Positions 1 through 13,400 of a stretch of DNA of 64,000 bases are shown in pieces. The notes under the pieces are model-generated. The model was not told the origin of the DNA, did no database searches, and saw only the letters and a list, made by a program, of their open reading frames with translations. Position numbers and translations under genes: made by a program. Source of the DNA: Siphonodentalium dalli (Eukaryota > Mollusca > Scaphopoda > Gadilida > Siphonodentaliidae). Within the stretch, counting starts at the first letter, position 1; each line of letters opens with the position of its first letter. Location: assembly GCA_032622095.1 (NCBI GenBank), contig CP136065.1:109783195-109847194 (forward strand). Reading direction: 5' to 3'.

Positions 1-405
1 ACAGCTCAAGTCCGAATTTCGTTTTAATCTGAAAATTTTTGCGAGAGTTATGGCCCATTTTTTTTACGTAATTTGACTTAGAAAATCCCTGAAATTTGTT
101 GTCCGGATGATAACTTTAGTTAGAGTGAACCGATTTCAATCAAATTTGGTATGTGGGTTTATTAGGAGAAAAAACAGCTCAAGTTATAATTTGGGTTCCG
201 TCCGCCAATTTTCACCGGAGTTATGCCCCTTATTTGACGTAATTTGACTTAGAAAATCCCTGAAATTTGTTGTCCGGATGATAACTTTACTAGAGCTTAT
301 CGGATTCAATGATAATTTGGTATATTACTTTCTCCCACCAAAACACAGGTCAAGTTCAAATTTGAGTTCCGTCCGCCAATTTTTACCAGAGTTATGCCCC
401 TTTTT
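1..405 (+). repeat. Degenerate tandem repeat, ~172 bp period
   Basis: Two full units and part of a third are visible. The phrases ACAGCTCAAG, CTTAGAAAATCCCTGAAATT, TTGTCCGGATGATAACTTTA and GAGTTATG(C/G)CCC recur about 172 bp apart. The array runs off the left edge of the window. It resembles the H-type sequences further right, which share phrases such as 'rich in GAGTTAT and AAATTTGGTAT'. No reading frame is maintained. Confidence 0.7.
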
Positions 406-487
406 TACCAGTTTCCGCCGACCCAAGAGAGGGGGTACATGTATATTGCACGCCCAGCGTAGCTCTTGTTGATTGTTTATTGCTAAA

Positions 488-926
488 CAAGCCTGAAATA
501 AAAATGGTGCCAGACATTACCGAATGAGGTCCCCAGCGGGTGAATTTAGTTATGCCACCCCACACAGTGGACTAGCATGACTTCATTCACCCTCTTGAGA
601 CCTCATTCTGCTTAGGCCTCATCTTTATTATCAAATTAACCAGTTTTTTAGTTTCTTTAGAAATTCTTCACAAAGATTATTTTTTAGTGTACATTCTCTA
701 TATCCCCAAATTGGGAGATGACACATTGCACAATCGAGGTGCCCAATAGGTGGACATCACAATATTCACCATCTGGGAACTTAAATTATAGCGTAGGTCT
801 CCCATAGCAGATGAGGCCATGCAGAATGAAGTCCCCAGAGGATGAATTTGGTGATACTAGTTTGCTATGTGGGGTAACGTCACTAAATTCACCCTCGGAG
901 GGACTTCATTCTGCAAAAGTCCATTT
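488..926. mobile_element. Family D hAT-like MITE (copy D1)
   Basis: It starts CAAGCCTGAAAT and contains the two D hairpins, seen as GAATGAGGTCCCCAG... at 520 and ...GGGACTTCATTCTGC at 900. Between them is the D spacer with CATTGCACAATCGAGGTGCC. The right end is degenerate (AAAGTCCATTTTGTCAG) and no target duplication was recognised. Confidence 0.7.
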
Positions 927-1420
927 TGTCAGTTCTGACCAGCGTTTCAAATTGTGAGAAGTCATGAAGGCTGAAGACCAATTTACACCTCAGAATCAGC
1001 TTTCTATGACCCAATAATTATTAAGCAATACAAGAGTACATGTATGGTCATATTATGATCACTATGTATAACTTTATAATGGGTAAATACATTTTGTATA
1101 CACATAGTAAAGAGTAAAGAGCAAAGAGAAGTAATTTTTCCCTAGGCCAAAATAGGGATCTCAGTGATTTTCAAGTGTGATGGTGAGAGTCAGTGATGTT
1201 GATATGTGCATGTAGCTGGTGCATGGTGACAGTTTTTACCAGGTACATGGAATCAATTATCGCACATTTTAATGATAAATAAAGTGTATGTATACAAATT
1301 ATCTCAGCGATTTTGATGATCTAGAACTTATCTGTTCATGCAGCCAGTTCATGTGATGAATTACTACTGTATGTTGTCAAAAAACAATACATCGCAATCT
1401 CCTTTTTTCCATTTTTGCAG

Positions 1421-1481
1421 ATTCAGGACCAAATGGGTCAAAGTTCAGAATACTACCACGGAGTCAAAGTCATACATTCAG
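1421..1481 (+). CDS. Myosin exon a (motor, before actin-contact segment)
   Basis: The acceptor is a pyrimidine-rich tract ending TTTTTGCAG, and the donor is CAG|GTTAGA. The exon begins with two bases of a split codon and reads ...FRILPRSQSHTFS, ending with AG that joins the first T of the next exon (Ser). This short exon is accepted because its frame joins the next one exactly. It probably belongs to the loop 2 region before the conserved actin-binding helix. The upstream exon was not found in the 1.4 kb to its left. Confidence 0.65.
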
Positions 1482-4400
1482 GTTAGAATATGTTCAATAG
1501 ACACAGGTGTGCTTATACAACAATGAATGGGGAATCTATTTTAAGTAATGAAATGGTTAACCACCAGGGCTACCTGTACAATATGAGGATATGCAGGCTC
1601 ATATTATAATTAGCTAAATTATTACTTGTTTCATCTCAAATATAATTTAAAGATGCATAATCCAATTAAACACCCCTCAATTACTATATATTTGGATTAG
1701 GGGGTACAAAATATTTTATTCGAGCCAAGGAACCCGCCTATCAAAGCTCAGAGTTATTAGATATCGATTTTTGAAATCTATTATTTTTCATCATCATGAG
1801 TTATTAGTGGCCCAGCAAAAAGTCGATGAGCCAACAGTCTTGGACCAAATTGCGGATAAAGATGGATAATTCTAAATTCAAGAGGCTTTGTGTTGATAAT
1901 AAGGCCAAATTTTGTCGAACAACATGTTGATAAATAACACATTTCGGGTAATTTTATACTCTAGTTAACAGCAGTTAGCATTATTTTTTGGCAATTAATC
2001 GATTCTGATAACTCAAGTGGCATTTCTAAAAATGTTGTTGTTGGAATCTGGGGATCATATGGGGACCATCGAATCGGATTGAGTACCTTTAAATTGGCCC
2101 AGATTAGCCACTTCATCTGTAGCCCGAGTGGCTATGGACCAGACCTCAAAATATTGTGCTGGACATTTTCAGAATGAGGTCCCCAGAGGGTGAATTTAGT
2201 CTTTGCAAGGAATACATATTCTCTTTGTAGGTATTTCATGAATTTAGGTATCTATGTTGCACTGCAGGCTAGCATCACTACATTTACCCTCTGAAGACCT
2301 TATTCTTCTTAGGCCTCATCTCCTCTGGAAAGTATCTTTATTATCAAATTGACTAGTTTTTTTAGTGTCTTTAGAAACTTCTTTCCAATATTTCTTTTTC
2401 TGTTCTAGTTTACTTTCTCTGTATCCCCAAATTGGCAACAACACAATGCATAATCGAGGTGCCCAATGGGTGCACATCACCATCTTCACCATCTGGGAAC
2501 TTAAGTCTGTGTCTAGGTCTAGGATGAATTTAGTGATGCTAGCCCATTGTGCAGGATAGCGTCACTAAATTCACCTTTTTGGGTCCGCATTCTGCAAATG
2601 ACCAGCACCATCTTTTGAGGCCTGCTATGGACTGGATATCCTTGGTCCCATTTGGACTGTTTCACCTCTAGTTTTGAAATAATGTTTTCTCTGTTGTAGC
2701 TTAACCCTTTGAACCCGACTGGCCATTATTCAATCCAGAACGTAATTGCATATATACGTGACTGGCCGGTTTTCCGGCCATGACGTAATCTCGTTCTACC
2801 GTCATTGTCGCAGTGCTGGGTATATCCTTCATGTAAGAATACATGAAACCATGCACCCCCCTCATTTCTCCACATGTGTTAGGGTTAGGGTTAGGGCTAG
2901 GGTTAGCATTAGGATTAGGGTTAGGGCTAAGTTAGGGTTAGGGTTAGAGTTAGGGTTAGTGTATTCTTACATGAAGGACATACCGCGCCTGTGATGCCCA
3001 TTATTTTTTTATAATTTGATAAATACTCAACGGTACGAAACATAATTTAGTGTTTCATAAAATTCATATTACATCTGTTTTAGTTGTCCAAAAGATATCA
3101 AGATTAGGTTTGGCACAATGAAGTTTCAGTCGATTGAAAACCAGATACAGTCTCCATTTTATCAAATTTCTGCAATGACGGGTGCCGCCATCTTGCTGCT
3201 GGCGACCTCTCGTTTCGCGTTAGGTCATATCGCCTTATATGGCTCATACGTGACCTAAAAAAATACTTATGGGCATAAACTTTAGTGACATATTCCTAGG
3301 TTATTTATAACTTCCACTGTGTAAAAAAATTCCAGCTAATTTACATAATTTGTGTTAGCGATTGTTGGATGTAAACACATGTCATATGAGTGTTTTTCAA
3401 GAATATACAAACTTCTGAGTTGATTAAATCATATTTTTTTGCGCAAATGTACACGCTATATAGATTTACACGAAAATAAAGCTCAGAATCTTGTCTTGAA
3501 GCTGGTATAAGCCAATAGACCGTGCAATGCCACACATTTTAGTTATTGGTGGGGTATTTAGTGAATACTCATATTTTGTTTTGGCTAAAACCATACAATG
3601 TCATGTATTTACATTGGGATTGCGACATTACGTAACATTTCTTGGCAGTTTTAATAAATCCAGTCAAGATTTCAATTTTTTTATAACTTTTTCTGGATTT
3701 AAGGTATTGAAATGGATTTTGCTGTGCTGAATTCTGAATTTAATAGCCTTTCCAAAGATATACAAATTATGGTAGACAAAAATGCATAAAATACAACACA
3801 AAATGCCTAAACACAGGGTCAGGGTGTCGATCGTTGTGGGGAGCCAGGGTTCAAAGGGTTAAAATGGACCCAAGATATGTAGAAGATTAATTATTCTTTG
3901 GAACTATTATTTGCTGATGAATATTTTTAATTTTCCAGTTCGGGTCATTGTGGATCTCTATCACAGGACTTTCAGAGAAAACTTGACAACATGTTCAAAC
4001 ATCTAATACACACAAAGCCTCACTTTATAAGGTGCATCAAGGTAATGTTGAATGCAAGTCTGAGTTTAGTGTGCCTGTCATTTGCAGAATGAGGTTCCCA
4101 GAGGGTGGATTTAGTGACTCAATCCCGCATAGTGGGCTAGCATCACCAAATTCACCCTCTGGGGACCTCATTCTGCATGCCTCATCTGATATGGGAGACA
4201 TAGACTCAGACTGAAGTTCCCAAATGGTGAATATTGTGATGTACACCCATTCCGAACATCGATTATACAATTGTCTTCTGCCAATATACATAGAGAAACT
4301 AAACTAAAAAATAGAATCTATGTGAAGAAGTTTCTATAGAAATTTGATAATAAAGAAACTTTTCAGAGAAGATGAGGCCTAAGTAGAATGAGGTCCCCAG

Positions 4401-7400
4401 AGGGTGAATTTTGTGATGCTAGCCCGCTGTGTGGGATAGCGTCACTAAATTCACCCTCTGGGGACCTCATTCTGCAAATGACAGACACCTTATTCTCAGG
4501 CCTGATTGAATGGCAGTCAGGTTTATTTAACAAAAAATGTGGGACTGTTCTAACAAATTAAACAATACATGATCACCTCATCGGAGTTTTTTTATCGGCC
4601 TATTTTTATTCCAAACTGTAAAAAGTGGCTTCAAGCAAAATGTCTGCTCTCTTGAGCTATTATTTATATATAAAACTTGACTGAAATATAAGATTTATAT
4701 AAACAACGTATGTACCGGGTGACGAGTGTTCCTGAGCATGAATTTTGGATCATTTAGTTTCTCAGAAGTACAGCATATTAACTTAATATGTCATCACAAT
4801 GTATTTTGCTTTCAGAGCAATGATGAAGGCGCTATGTGTGTCTTTGATCGAGAGAGCGTTGTCAGACAGATTCGATCACTCCAGCTGCTGGAGACTGTAA
4901 AGTTGATGGCAGGAGGTGAGTTTTATAACTCTGGAATTTGGAATACAGTATGAACTTCCATCTTTGCATGCACCAATTGTACCTGATGGACCGATATGAG
5001 ATTTAAAAACAAATCTGCAGAACCCATAGCATGATATTCTGATTGAAACATTGTCAATAAGAATTTTTTTTTTACACGTGTGTATATACAGCAGATGACT
5101 TCTCTGCATTTCTTTGTGTGATCACTGAATGTAAGCAATGTCAAGCGCGGTTAGTCCATGGATGGGTGACAGGTATGCAATTCTGGGCACTGTTAACTTT
5201 CAGTACGACTCCCGCACTTCTCTCACTCTCATTATGTTACACTGGGGGCTTGTCTGGCCCTAAGAGGACTCTCTCATGGTGTGACCACTCTGGGGGAGGA
5301 TTCAGGGTGAGATTTGGTGAACGGGGGAGTAGTGTACCTGTCACAGTGCAAAAATAGAAGGCTGATGACTTCTCTGCTCGAGAGTTCTAGATTTCTTGGT
5401 CACAGTCATTAGACGCAGTGTGTGATCACCGAAGATAAGCAATGTCGAGCTCGTTTGGTCTATGGATGGGTGACCGGCTGGCAATTATGGCCGCTGCTAA
5501 CTTTTGGTGTGACTCTTGCACGTCTCTCATTCTGTTACATATATGAAGCAAAAAAGCCTCATAATGTGCTTCTGCCTTACACATTCAAATTTACATAATA
5601 ATTTAAAGCGAATATTGCACGTATTGCATTGCATATATTTCTTAGTAATTTATTATTGGACTTTTTTGGTGAAAAAAACATCTGAGCATTACAGGAGTTA
5701 CCTGTATGATGTTTTTACCCTTTCAACACTGTTCGACCACAATCTAATGTCCTATTATCCTGAACTCCCATGCAAGCTATAGTTGCATATGTTAGCATTT
5801 TAGTTTCATACAATATAACCATCAATGTATTGTATTCATGTTGATAAGTTTGTGATGAGTGACACACCGGGACACAGATTATGATCTAAGCACCAACGCA
5901 CAACTGAGGGAAACAACTTTCATATTTGAACCAACAAAGCTAATTCTTCTCGGCTTGAAATTTTGCGAAAACCCTGTGCCAATGCATTTTCTTATATTTG
6001 CGAGTCTCCCATAGGAAGCCTCACATATATGAGAGAATACATTGACCTAACAATATTTACCTTGACCTTGTAAGCCAGTGCATTCTCTTATATATGTGAG
6101 GCTCCCTATGGGAGACTCTCATATATAAGGCATGCACTGGCACAGGATCTTTAATGCTGCACCTGCGCAGCTCCCGTCATAAACATCATGAAAGGGTTAA
6201 TGTACCTCCCTTTATTATATTGATAAGTTTGCCTCATGAATAGTATCTGACATGTTTCTTAGATTGTTATATAGGTCAGTGACAATATATAGTTGGTTAC
6301 AATGCCAAAATCATCATCATCATTGCCAAATTTCGTTTTATAAAGTTAGTGGTATTTTCAGTCTTTTATTGACATTGACTTGTTGTCAGTCAATGTGACT
6401 TATTAAACTGTTCATTTCGTTGTCGTTTTTGAAATAGAACCATCACCGTCGCAATCATTGTATCCTAGCCATTATAATTTGTCAATTTGTGACATGATAA
6501 TTTTTTGGGTAATAATATCAAAAATCAAAATAAATCATTGATTGCGGGCCATTTATTTCAATGCGGTGGTATCTGAGACTCAAACAATATTTCTTATTTG
6601 GCCTAACAAATACAATTAACTAATAAAAATGCCTGCATGATTCAACCATATACTGACAAAGTGCACAAGGTTACCTAATGCATGTCATATGAGAATTACA
6701 CCAATATTTTGTTGTTACAAGTTCAAAGGGTAACATTATGTTGCAGGCTATCCCCACAAGATGAGATACAAGGCTTTTGTGAATCAGTATAAACTGTTTT
6801 TAAGAAGTCGAGCTGCTTATAAGACTGATAATCAAGATGAAAGCAGGGTGAGATAACTCTAAAATATCTCTTATGATTTCATAAATCACTTTCCAATTAT
6901 CAATCCATTCCATATGTGAAGCACAGAACATGTCATTTTAATATTACACTCAGAAATCAATATATTAATGGATAACAACATAAAAACATATAACAGGACA
7001 AAACTAAGTTAACCATGTACATTCTTTATTGTTACATGATAATGAATGAAGTCTTTTTTTTAAAACAATAATATATATCACTTTGATAAGTCACTTTGAG
7101 TTTTGTAAAGACTATAATAGCAAGAAGATTATAGATTAGCAAGGGAAGCCTAACTGTCTTAATATAGCGTAATTCGATGTGAATTCTCGTAAGTTGCTTG
7201 GTAAGTATGATAACTTGGGTAATTAGGTATATGTTATACGTATACTTAATTGTTTTAATGATAATTTGGTCTGATTTTGCTTGGGTCAAGCTCTTCAGGC
7301 AACAAACTCAATGTAGACCTATACACCAAGCCTACTGATACACACAGCTATGTCAGATATGAATCCTGTCATCCTAAGAACTGCCTCACCAGCACACCTT

Positions 7401-10400
7401 TTAGCCAGTTCCTACGACTTAAACGAATCTGCACCGACCCAACACAACTCGATCTCCGTGCCCAAGAAATGACCAAACATTTTTTGAACAGAGGATACCC
7501 CCAAAAACTGTTAACACAAGCGCTTGATAAAGTCAACACAATTGACCACACAAAAACGCTAAAATACAAACAGAAAAAGCCGACAGTGGGTTCGAAAGAA
7601 TTCCATTCATAACCAACTACAATCCAGGCGGCTACATGGTATACAACATTATCAAAGAGTGTTGGCCCATACTCCAAATGTCCGAGAATCTACAACATCT
7701 ATTCACAGAAAGCCCCATACTGGCTTTCCGAAGAAACCCAAACATCAAAGACCTTTTGGTACAATCCAAATTGGAGTACCCACCACCGAAACCCCAAATT
7801 CACGGCAAAACAATACCTAACTTCACGGAGCAATGCAACGACAAACAATGCTCCACTTGCTCACATTTACCAAAAACATCATGGTTCAAAAGCTCAAACA
7901 CAGGAAAAAGATACCAGTGCAAACAATTCCACAATAGCAACACCCGCAATGTCATTTATCTTCTTACTTGCAAACGATACAAACATCAATATGTAGGAGA
8001 AACCAAACGCTCTTTCAAAATTAGGATGAAAGAACACATTAGGGATATTAAGAAATCGGCCCAAAAACCAGTCAGTACACACTATACCCAAGGAGACCAC
8101 CACATTGGTGACCTCCAATACCGTGTTATACAAGTCCTCCACACAGACCCAGACATCGAAACAAACACCCGACGTCGGCGAAACATAGAATATAACTGGA
8201 TGTTCCTACTAAGGACAATATATCCAGAGGGCATGAACAGGTCAGACACCTTATGGTGAATAATATTAATCTATAATAGCAAGAAGTGGAAATTAAGCTT
8301 GTGTATTATATTGATGCATATATCCACGGCATATACTTAAAGACATATTATGGATTTGTTTGGGTGCGTGAAATTTATAAGTTAGTATTCATGCGCTATG
8401 CCAACCGGAGGAATGTAGCATTCTACTAACATCGCAGAAAATATCAAGCAAATCGGCCGTACCACTCCATAGAAAACGTCGTCCAACTATGCTCAATTGT
8501 AAATATTTATTTCTTGATTCGGGATGCAACTATTGGCGATAAACTAACGAAAATTATTTCGCCATTGAGAGTCACTGCATTTAATTAATATATAATACAG
8601 TGGGTGAGTCTCGGACAATCAATGGTGCTTCTTGCCCTCATCTCTTAGCGTTTTCGGACCCACTGTAATTATGTTATAAGATTTTTAATATTTTTGGCTA
8701 CCTATTTTTTGTAAATTTGATAACTCTTTTCAACACTATAGGTAGTCCTTATCGCAATACTTTGTTCCCTTATCTCTCCCTTGTTGCTGGGGATATAAAT
8801 AAGAATTACGGTGCGTATTTTCAATTTGGATATCATATTTGTAAAAATAACTAATTTGAGCAATATTATTCGCCATGTCTATTTGAACACCCTACCGGAG
8901 TGTTTCACACCACTTTAAGCAATGTGATTGCTATATATTGAAATTGTCCTTGTGTATTGTGCCATTGCATGTATGTCCATGGCTGACCAATGTCTGTCAT
9001 ATAGCTTGATTGGTTGATAGGATCATCATTTGGTAATCTTGGATGTTATATTTGCATTGAGATTAACAGTTTATATTGCCAAGTCAATGTTACCGTTGGG
9101 TCATATTTCATGAAGTTAGATCAATGGCGGAAATAGATGCTCATTTCTTTTTTTTATTTTGCACACTATTTTTCGCTTTTGGCATATTGATTTCTGGTGT
9201 AGTTTAACATAGAGTAATGCCCTAAATAATCTTTTCAGGATTTAGTTGGAAATATGGCTCTCACTGAGAGCTTTCCGATGAATAGCAACAAGCCATATTT
9301 CCGACTAAATCCTGAAAAGTTACCCATAATTCTGCTGTGGTTAAGGAGTCGGTTATTTAGGGCATTACTGTCGACCTTATATGCAGTCAAAGATAAAGTC
9401 CCTTATTTTAATGACACGGTAAGTATGTGCAGGCCTAAGAATGATTGTGTTATCAACTGATATGGATGACCGATTTCCCTAAAAAATTTGCCACGAAGAT
9501 ACACCAATGTCTTGTCGCTACAATAGAACACACAAGTTTTTTCTTGTGTATATCCCCTGGATGCACATGTGTATAATACACAAGCTTTGTATATCTCGCT
9601 GAAAGTATTTAATGTATGTATCAACCTGTTTTCACCCAAATGGAACTTAAAAGTGCGTAATTCAGCTGAGTAATAATTACTAGATTGAATATGATTATGT
9701 GTACCATACCAGACATTGTTTTAAATTTTTTAATACATCTTTAAATTTATATGCAATTTACATGTAGATAGAAATTCTACACCACCAGTTTTATTGGATT
9801 CTCAAACTACCATCGACTGTCATTTAATAATACATGCCCTAGCTAGCTATCATTCTGCTTGTGTTTTTGTTGTACTTTGATAAACAAGATTTTTTAGGAA
9901 AATATGATACATATGTTCCATGTCAGCTGCTATGCAACTACAACAATTTTAAGTGTTTTGTTTACTGGTTTTTACCCCAATAACTTTTTCAGGTCATTCT
10001 TGAAAGCTTTTTAAGGCTGATGGACAATACTTCCACACCTTATGTCAGCACACAGTGGGCATTTGGGGAAAAATTCATCTTCTTGAGGTATGAGACAATA
10101 TTAAAAAACTTAAACATATAGCGCATGCTTATTTCAGTGAATCAAATTGGCCGAGAGCTGCTTTCATTAGTTTTCTATTCACCAGCATCAATCTTTGATT
10201 GGAGAATTTTTTAATGGAGCATGGTGTCATGGACAACTTATGTAAAATATGCCATTACTCAGCCAGGAGTCATGTAATCGAGTCAACAAGAACGTTATTT
10301 ACTATTAAAATGCTGTTTACAGGGAGTTGTTCCTGTGCTGTTCCATGTAGACCCATGGAATGAACCCAGAGATTTGATCACCAAAAAAAAAGAAGAAAAT

Positions 10401-13400
10401 ATCTCATTTCATGTCATGTAATGCAGATAGAATGCAGATAAGCAACGTGCAATTGTCGGATCATAATACTGCGCCAAGTTGTGAACCTTGTGAACTCGTA
10501 CTCTGACTGCTTCACACCAGTCATGTGTTAAAAGAGTACTTGGTTCAGGTGTTAATAGATCTTGTCAGTGTGTTAACCTTGATATGCATACAAATATGTT
10601 GCAGTTGGGGTTGTTTTCTCGCTGGAGGATGAGTGACAATATAATATGTAACATGCCCTATGACTGAGGTAATAATTGATGTACAGTAAAGTGCATTGGA
10701 ACTAACTCACTGTATAATATGCTATGTAAATGGATCAAATATTATTTATTATTACTTACTGTGGAGGTAGCGAGTCAACACGGCAGCAGCTTGAAGCTAT
10801 GAAGGAGCAGAAGCTACACATGGCCGCTTGTAAGATCCAGGCTGGGTGCCGAGGCTGGCGAGTCAGAAAATTATGGCCAGTGCTCCATACAAAGCTCCAA
10901 GAAAAAATGGAGCATAGAACACATCACCGAAACATCAGGTATTTGGCATTTTCATTTGAGTCATGTAACCACTGCATACCTGGATTTAATGCCTCACATC
11001 GGACATTATCTGGTGAAAAACCGTGAATGTCCGATGGTTTGTATTTGATCCTGAAATTTGAGTTATTTGCATAGAATATGGTCACTTTAAGAGCCTGACT
11101 TATGTCTGGTGATCCAACACAATATTAAGTCCAGACTTGAACTACTGAAATATTATATACAGTAATGTCCTAAATAATTGACCCCTTAACGACAGCAGAA
11201 TTATGGGTAATTTCTCACTGAGAGCTTTCCGATGAATGGCAACAAGCCATATTTCCAACTAAATCCTGAAAAATTACCCATAATTCTGCTGTGGTTAAGG
11301 AGTTGATTATTTAGGGCATTACTGTATATTGAATTTTTGGTTGAGTTGTGTACATGTATTAGTAACTGATTTGGACCTAGGGTTGGACGAATAACAGTGT
11401 GCATCTGTCCATCCATCTGTTTGCCTTTCTGTCTCACAAAGTACATGTGATAACTCCACAAATGTTATCTGATGTTGTCCATGCAGCTGCTATCAATAAA
11501 ATATCTTAAATGAGTCAGAAAACCAGTCCTGCCCAATTTTGCTTTAGGAGTTATGCATCCCAGGTCATTCTCTTGGTGTTTATTAACCTTTTGAACCCGA
11601 GAAAATGTTGTAAACAAAATATGACATGTAAAGGACCAATAGATAGCAAAGAGAATCATTTTGTTATTGAAAAATTAAGAAAATAATTGTTGGTTTCTCT
11701 CCAAAACATCGAAACTGCATGAAATAAATACATAGAAAATTTGATATCGAAGAAAATAGCGCCTTGTTGCAGCACTTCTTATTCCAAACATGTTATTTTA
11801 TCCAAATAGGATCTAAATAAAATGTAAAATAGGTTTCTTAAAAATTGCTCACCTCAGGAACCCTAAAATACACCTTTAACACCACTGGTATTTGATGTTG
11901 ACTAATTTTTCACAGGTTTTATTTTGAATGCACCATATTGTAGCCTGTATTGTGAGTGAACAAATACAAAACTGATGCTTGAATGAGGTTTTAAACAGAT
12001 TGTTGTTCACCTACCATTGGACAATTTTTCCTGCTCCAAGAAAATTAATAGTCTTGTAGTTGGAAATAATAACGCCAGTACCAGTAATTGTATGGTCACA
12101 GATACAATTTCAGAGGCAGATGACTGTTTCAATATAACAGTAGATCTGTTTTGTGTCAATATTCGAACTGACGAAAGGGCTTGCTTTTCAAGGATGGCCC
12201 CTGTGACCTAGGTAGTTATGTCTTGGATACCATCATCGCAGTCTGAGCTAGATGAGGTTTGCGCATGTACAAACCCCATCATGGTCGAAATTCAGAAACA
12301 ATTTTCAAGCTTGATCTGAGTTGAGGAACATCTCAAGGTATCATACCAATCGATACATTGCCATTTCAATAAGAAATGCGAATTTGCTCACACTCCTGGA
12401 AGCAAGCACATTTGAAGCAATGAACACTCATACTGAGTCTGTGCCTCCATAAATCTGATATATCGTTTTAATTAAAGGAGGACTAACTCAAAGAACTGTT
12501 CACAAGATATTCAGCCCAACCTACAGAGATCTAATACATCATTGTTGAATTGGGCATACCAAAAGTATAACATTAATGTGGTGAGTGAATTGTAGTCTTG
12601 TGTTCCTGTCTGTTCTTGTCCTGTTACATAAGACACGAATATAGTCGAGATGTGTTTTATTGAAGAATATGCATACTTGGGCACATTTTGTCAATAAATG
12701 TGCCCAACAGCCCAGCCTCATTTACAGTAATGCCCTAAATAATCGACTCCTTAACCACAGCAGAATTATGGGTAATCCTGAAAAATTACTCATAATTCTG
12801 CTGTTACGATTATTTAGGGCATTACTGCAGCTTGTTTGATCACAATGCACATAAAATTAACTGATAATTTCTTATTTCTCTTTCTGAAACCTGTTTCCAG
12901 TTTATAGTACATGTAAACCCAAGCAGCACCACAAGTTAGCCCAATATTTACTTGATTTCTAGCTGTGAGTTATCAGTCTGTTAATAAAATACAAAAAGCA
13001 AACAGGAGTCGAGATAACTATAAACAACTGATGCGTGTTAAATTGATCAACCAGTACTCAAAAACCAATACTGCCCTGATTGTACACATAAATGATAAAC
13101 CCAGATAGCATGATATGGTTAGGCCAACATTGGCACAACCATACTCTGAATGGTTGGGCCAACAACGTAATTTTGCTCATTGGGTCAACAATGGGCGAAC
13201 GTATTGGGCCTACGTTGGGCCAACATTGGGCGACATATACAGAGTGTTGGCACAACGTTGGGCCAACGTTCAGATAACTAGACCGCATGGTTGGCATAAC
13301 GTTCGCCCAACATAGGAAACTAAACCCATTGGTTGGCATAACGTTGACCCAATGGAGGGACAACGTTAGAACCTCAAACTAAATTGGTTGGCATGACGTT

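Noticed and set aside
2746-2994. 82-codon frame rich in RVRVRA/GLGLELGL
   Set aside because: It is a translation of degenerate TTAGGG repeats inside E1.
5120-5510. Functional 5S rRNA genes
   Set aside because: The 5' half is absent, conserved positions are mutated, and both copies are followed by a shared non-5S tail; treated as derived repeats.
7032-7289. 85-codon minus-strand frame overlapping the left part of the Penelope insertion
   Set aside because: Isoleucine/lysine-rich frame in AT-rich DNA crossing the insertion boundary and target duplication; no motif recognised.
9254-9460. Open frame reading through a family B element (similar frames at 20611-20817 and 34477-34719)
   Set aside because: The same peptide appears wherever the palindrome occurs, on either strand, and ends at random outside it. 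It is a by-product of the MITE.
12880-12960. Possible missing myosin exon after TCTTTCTGAAACCTGTTTCCAG
   Set aside because: The acceptor looks good, but the required phase meets a stop codon (TAG) within two codons.
13058-13363. Long open frames on both strands over the GTTGGGCC array
   Set aside because: Low-complexity translation of a palindromic motif in several frames at once; no start context or splice support.
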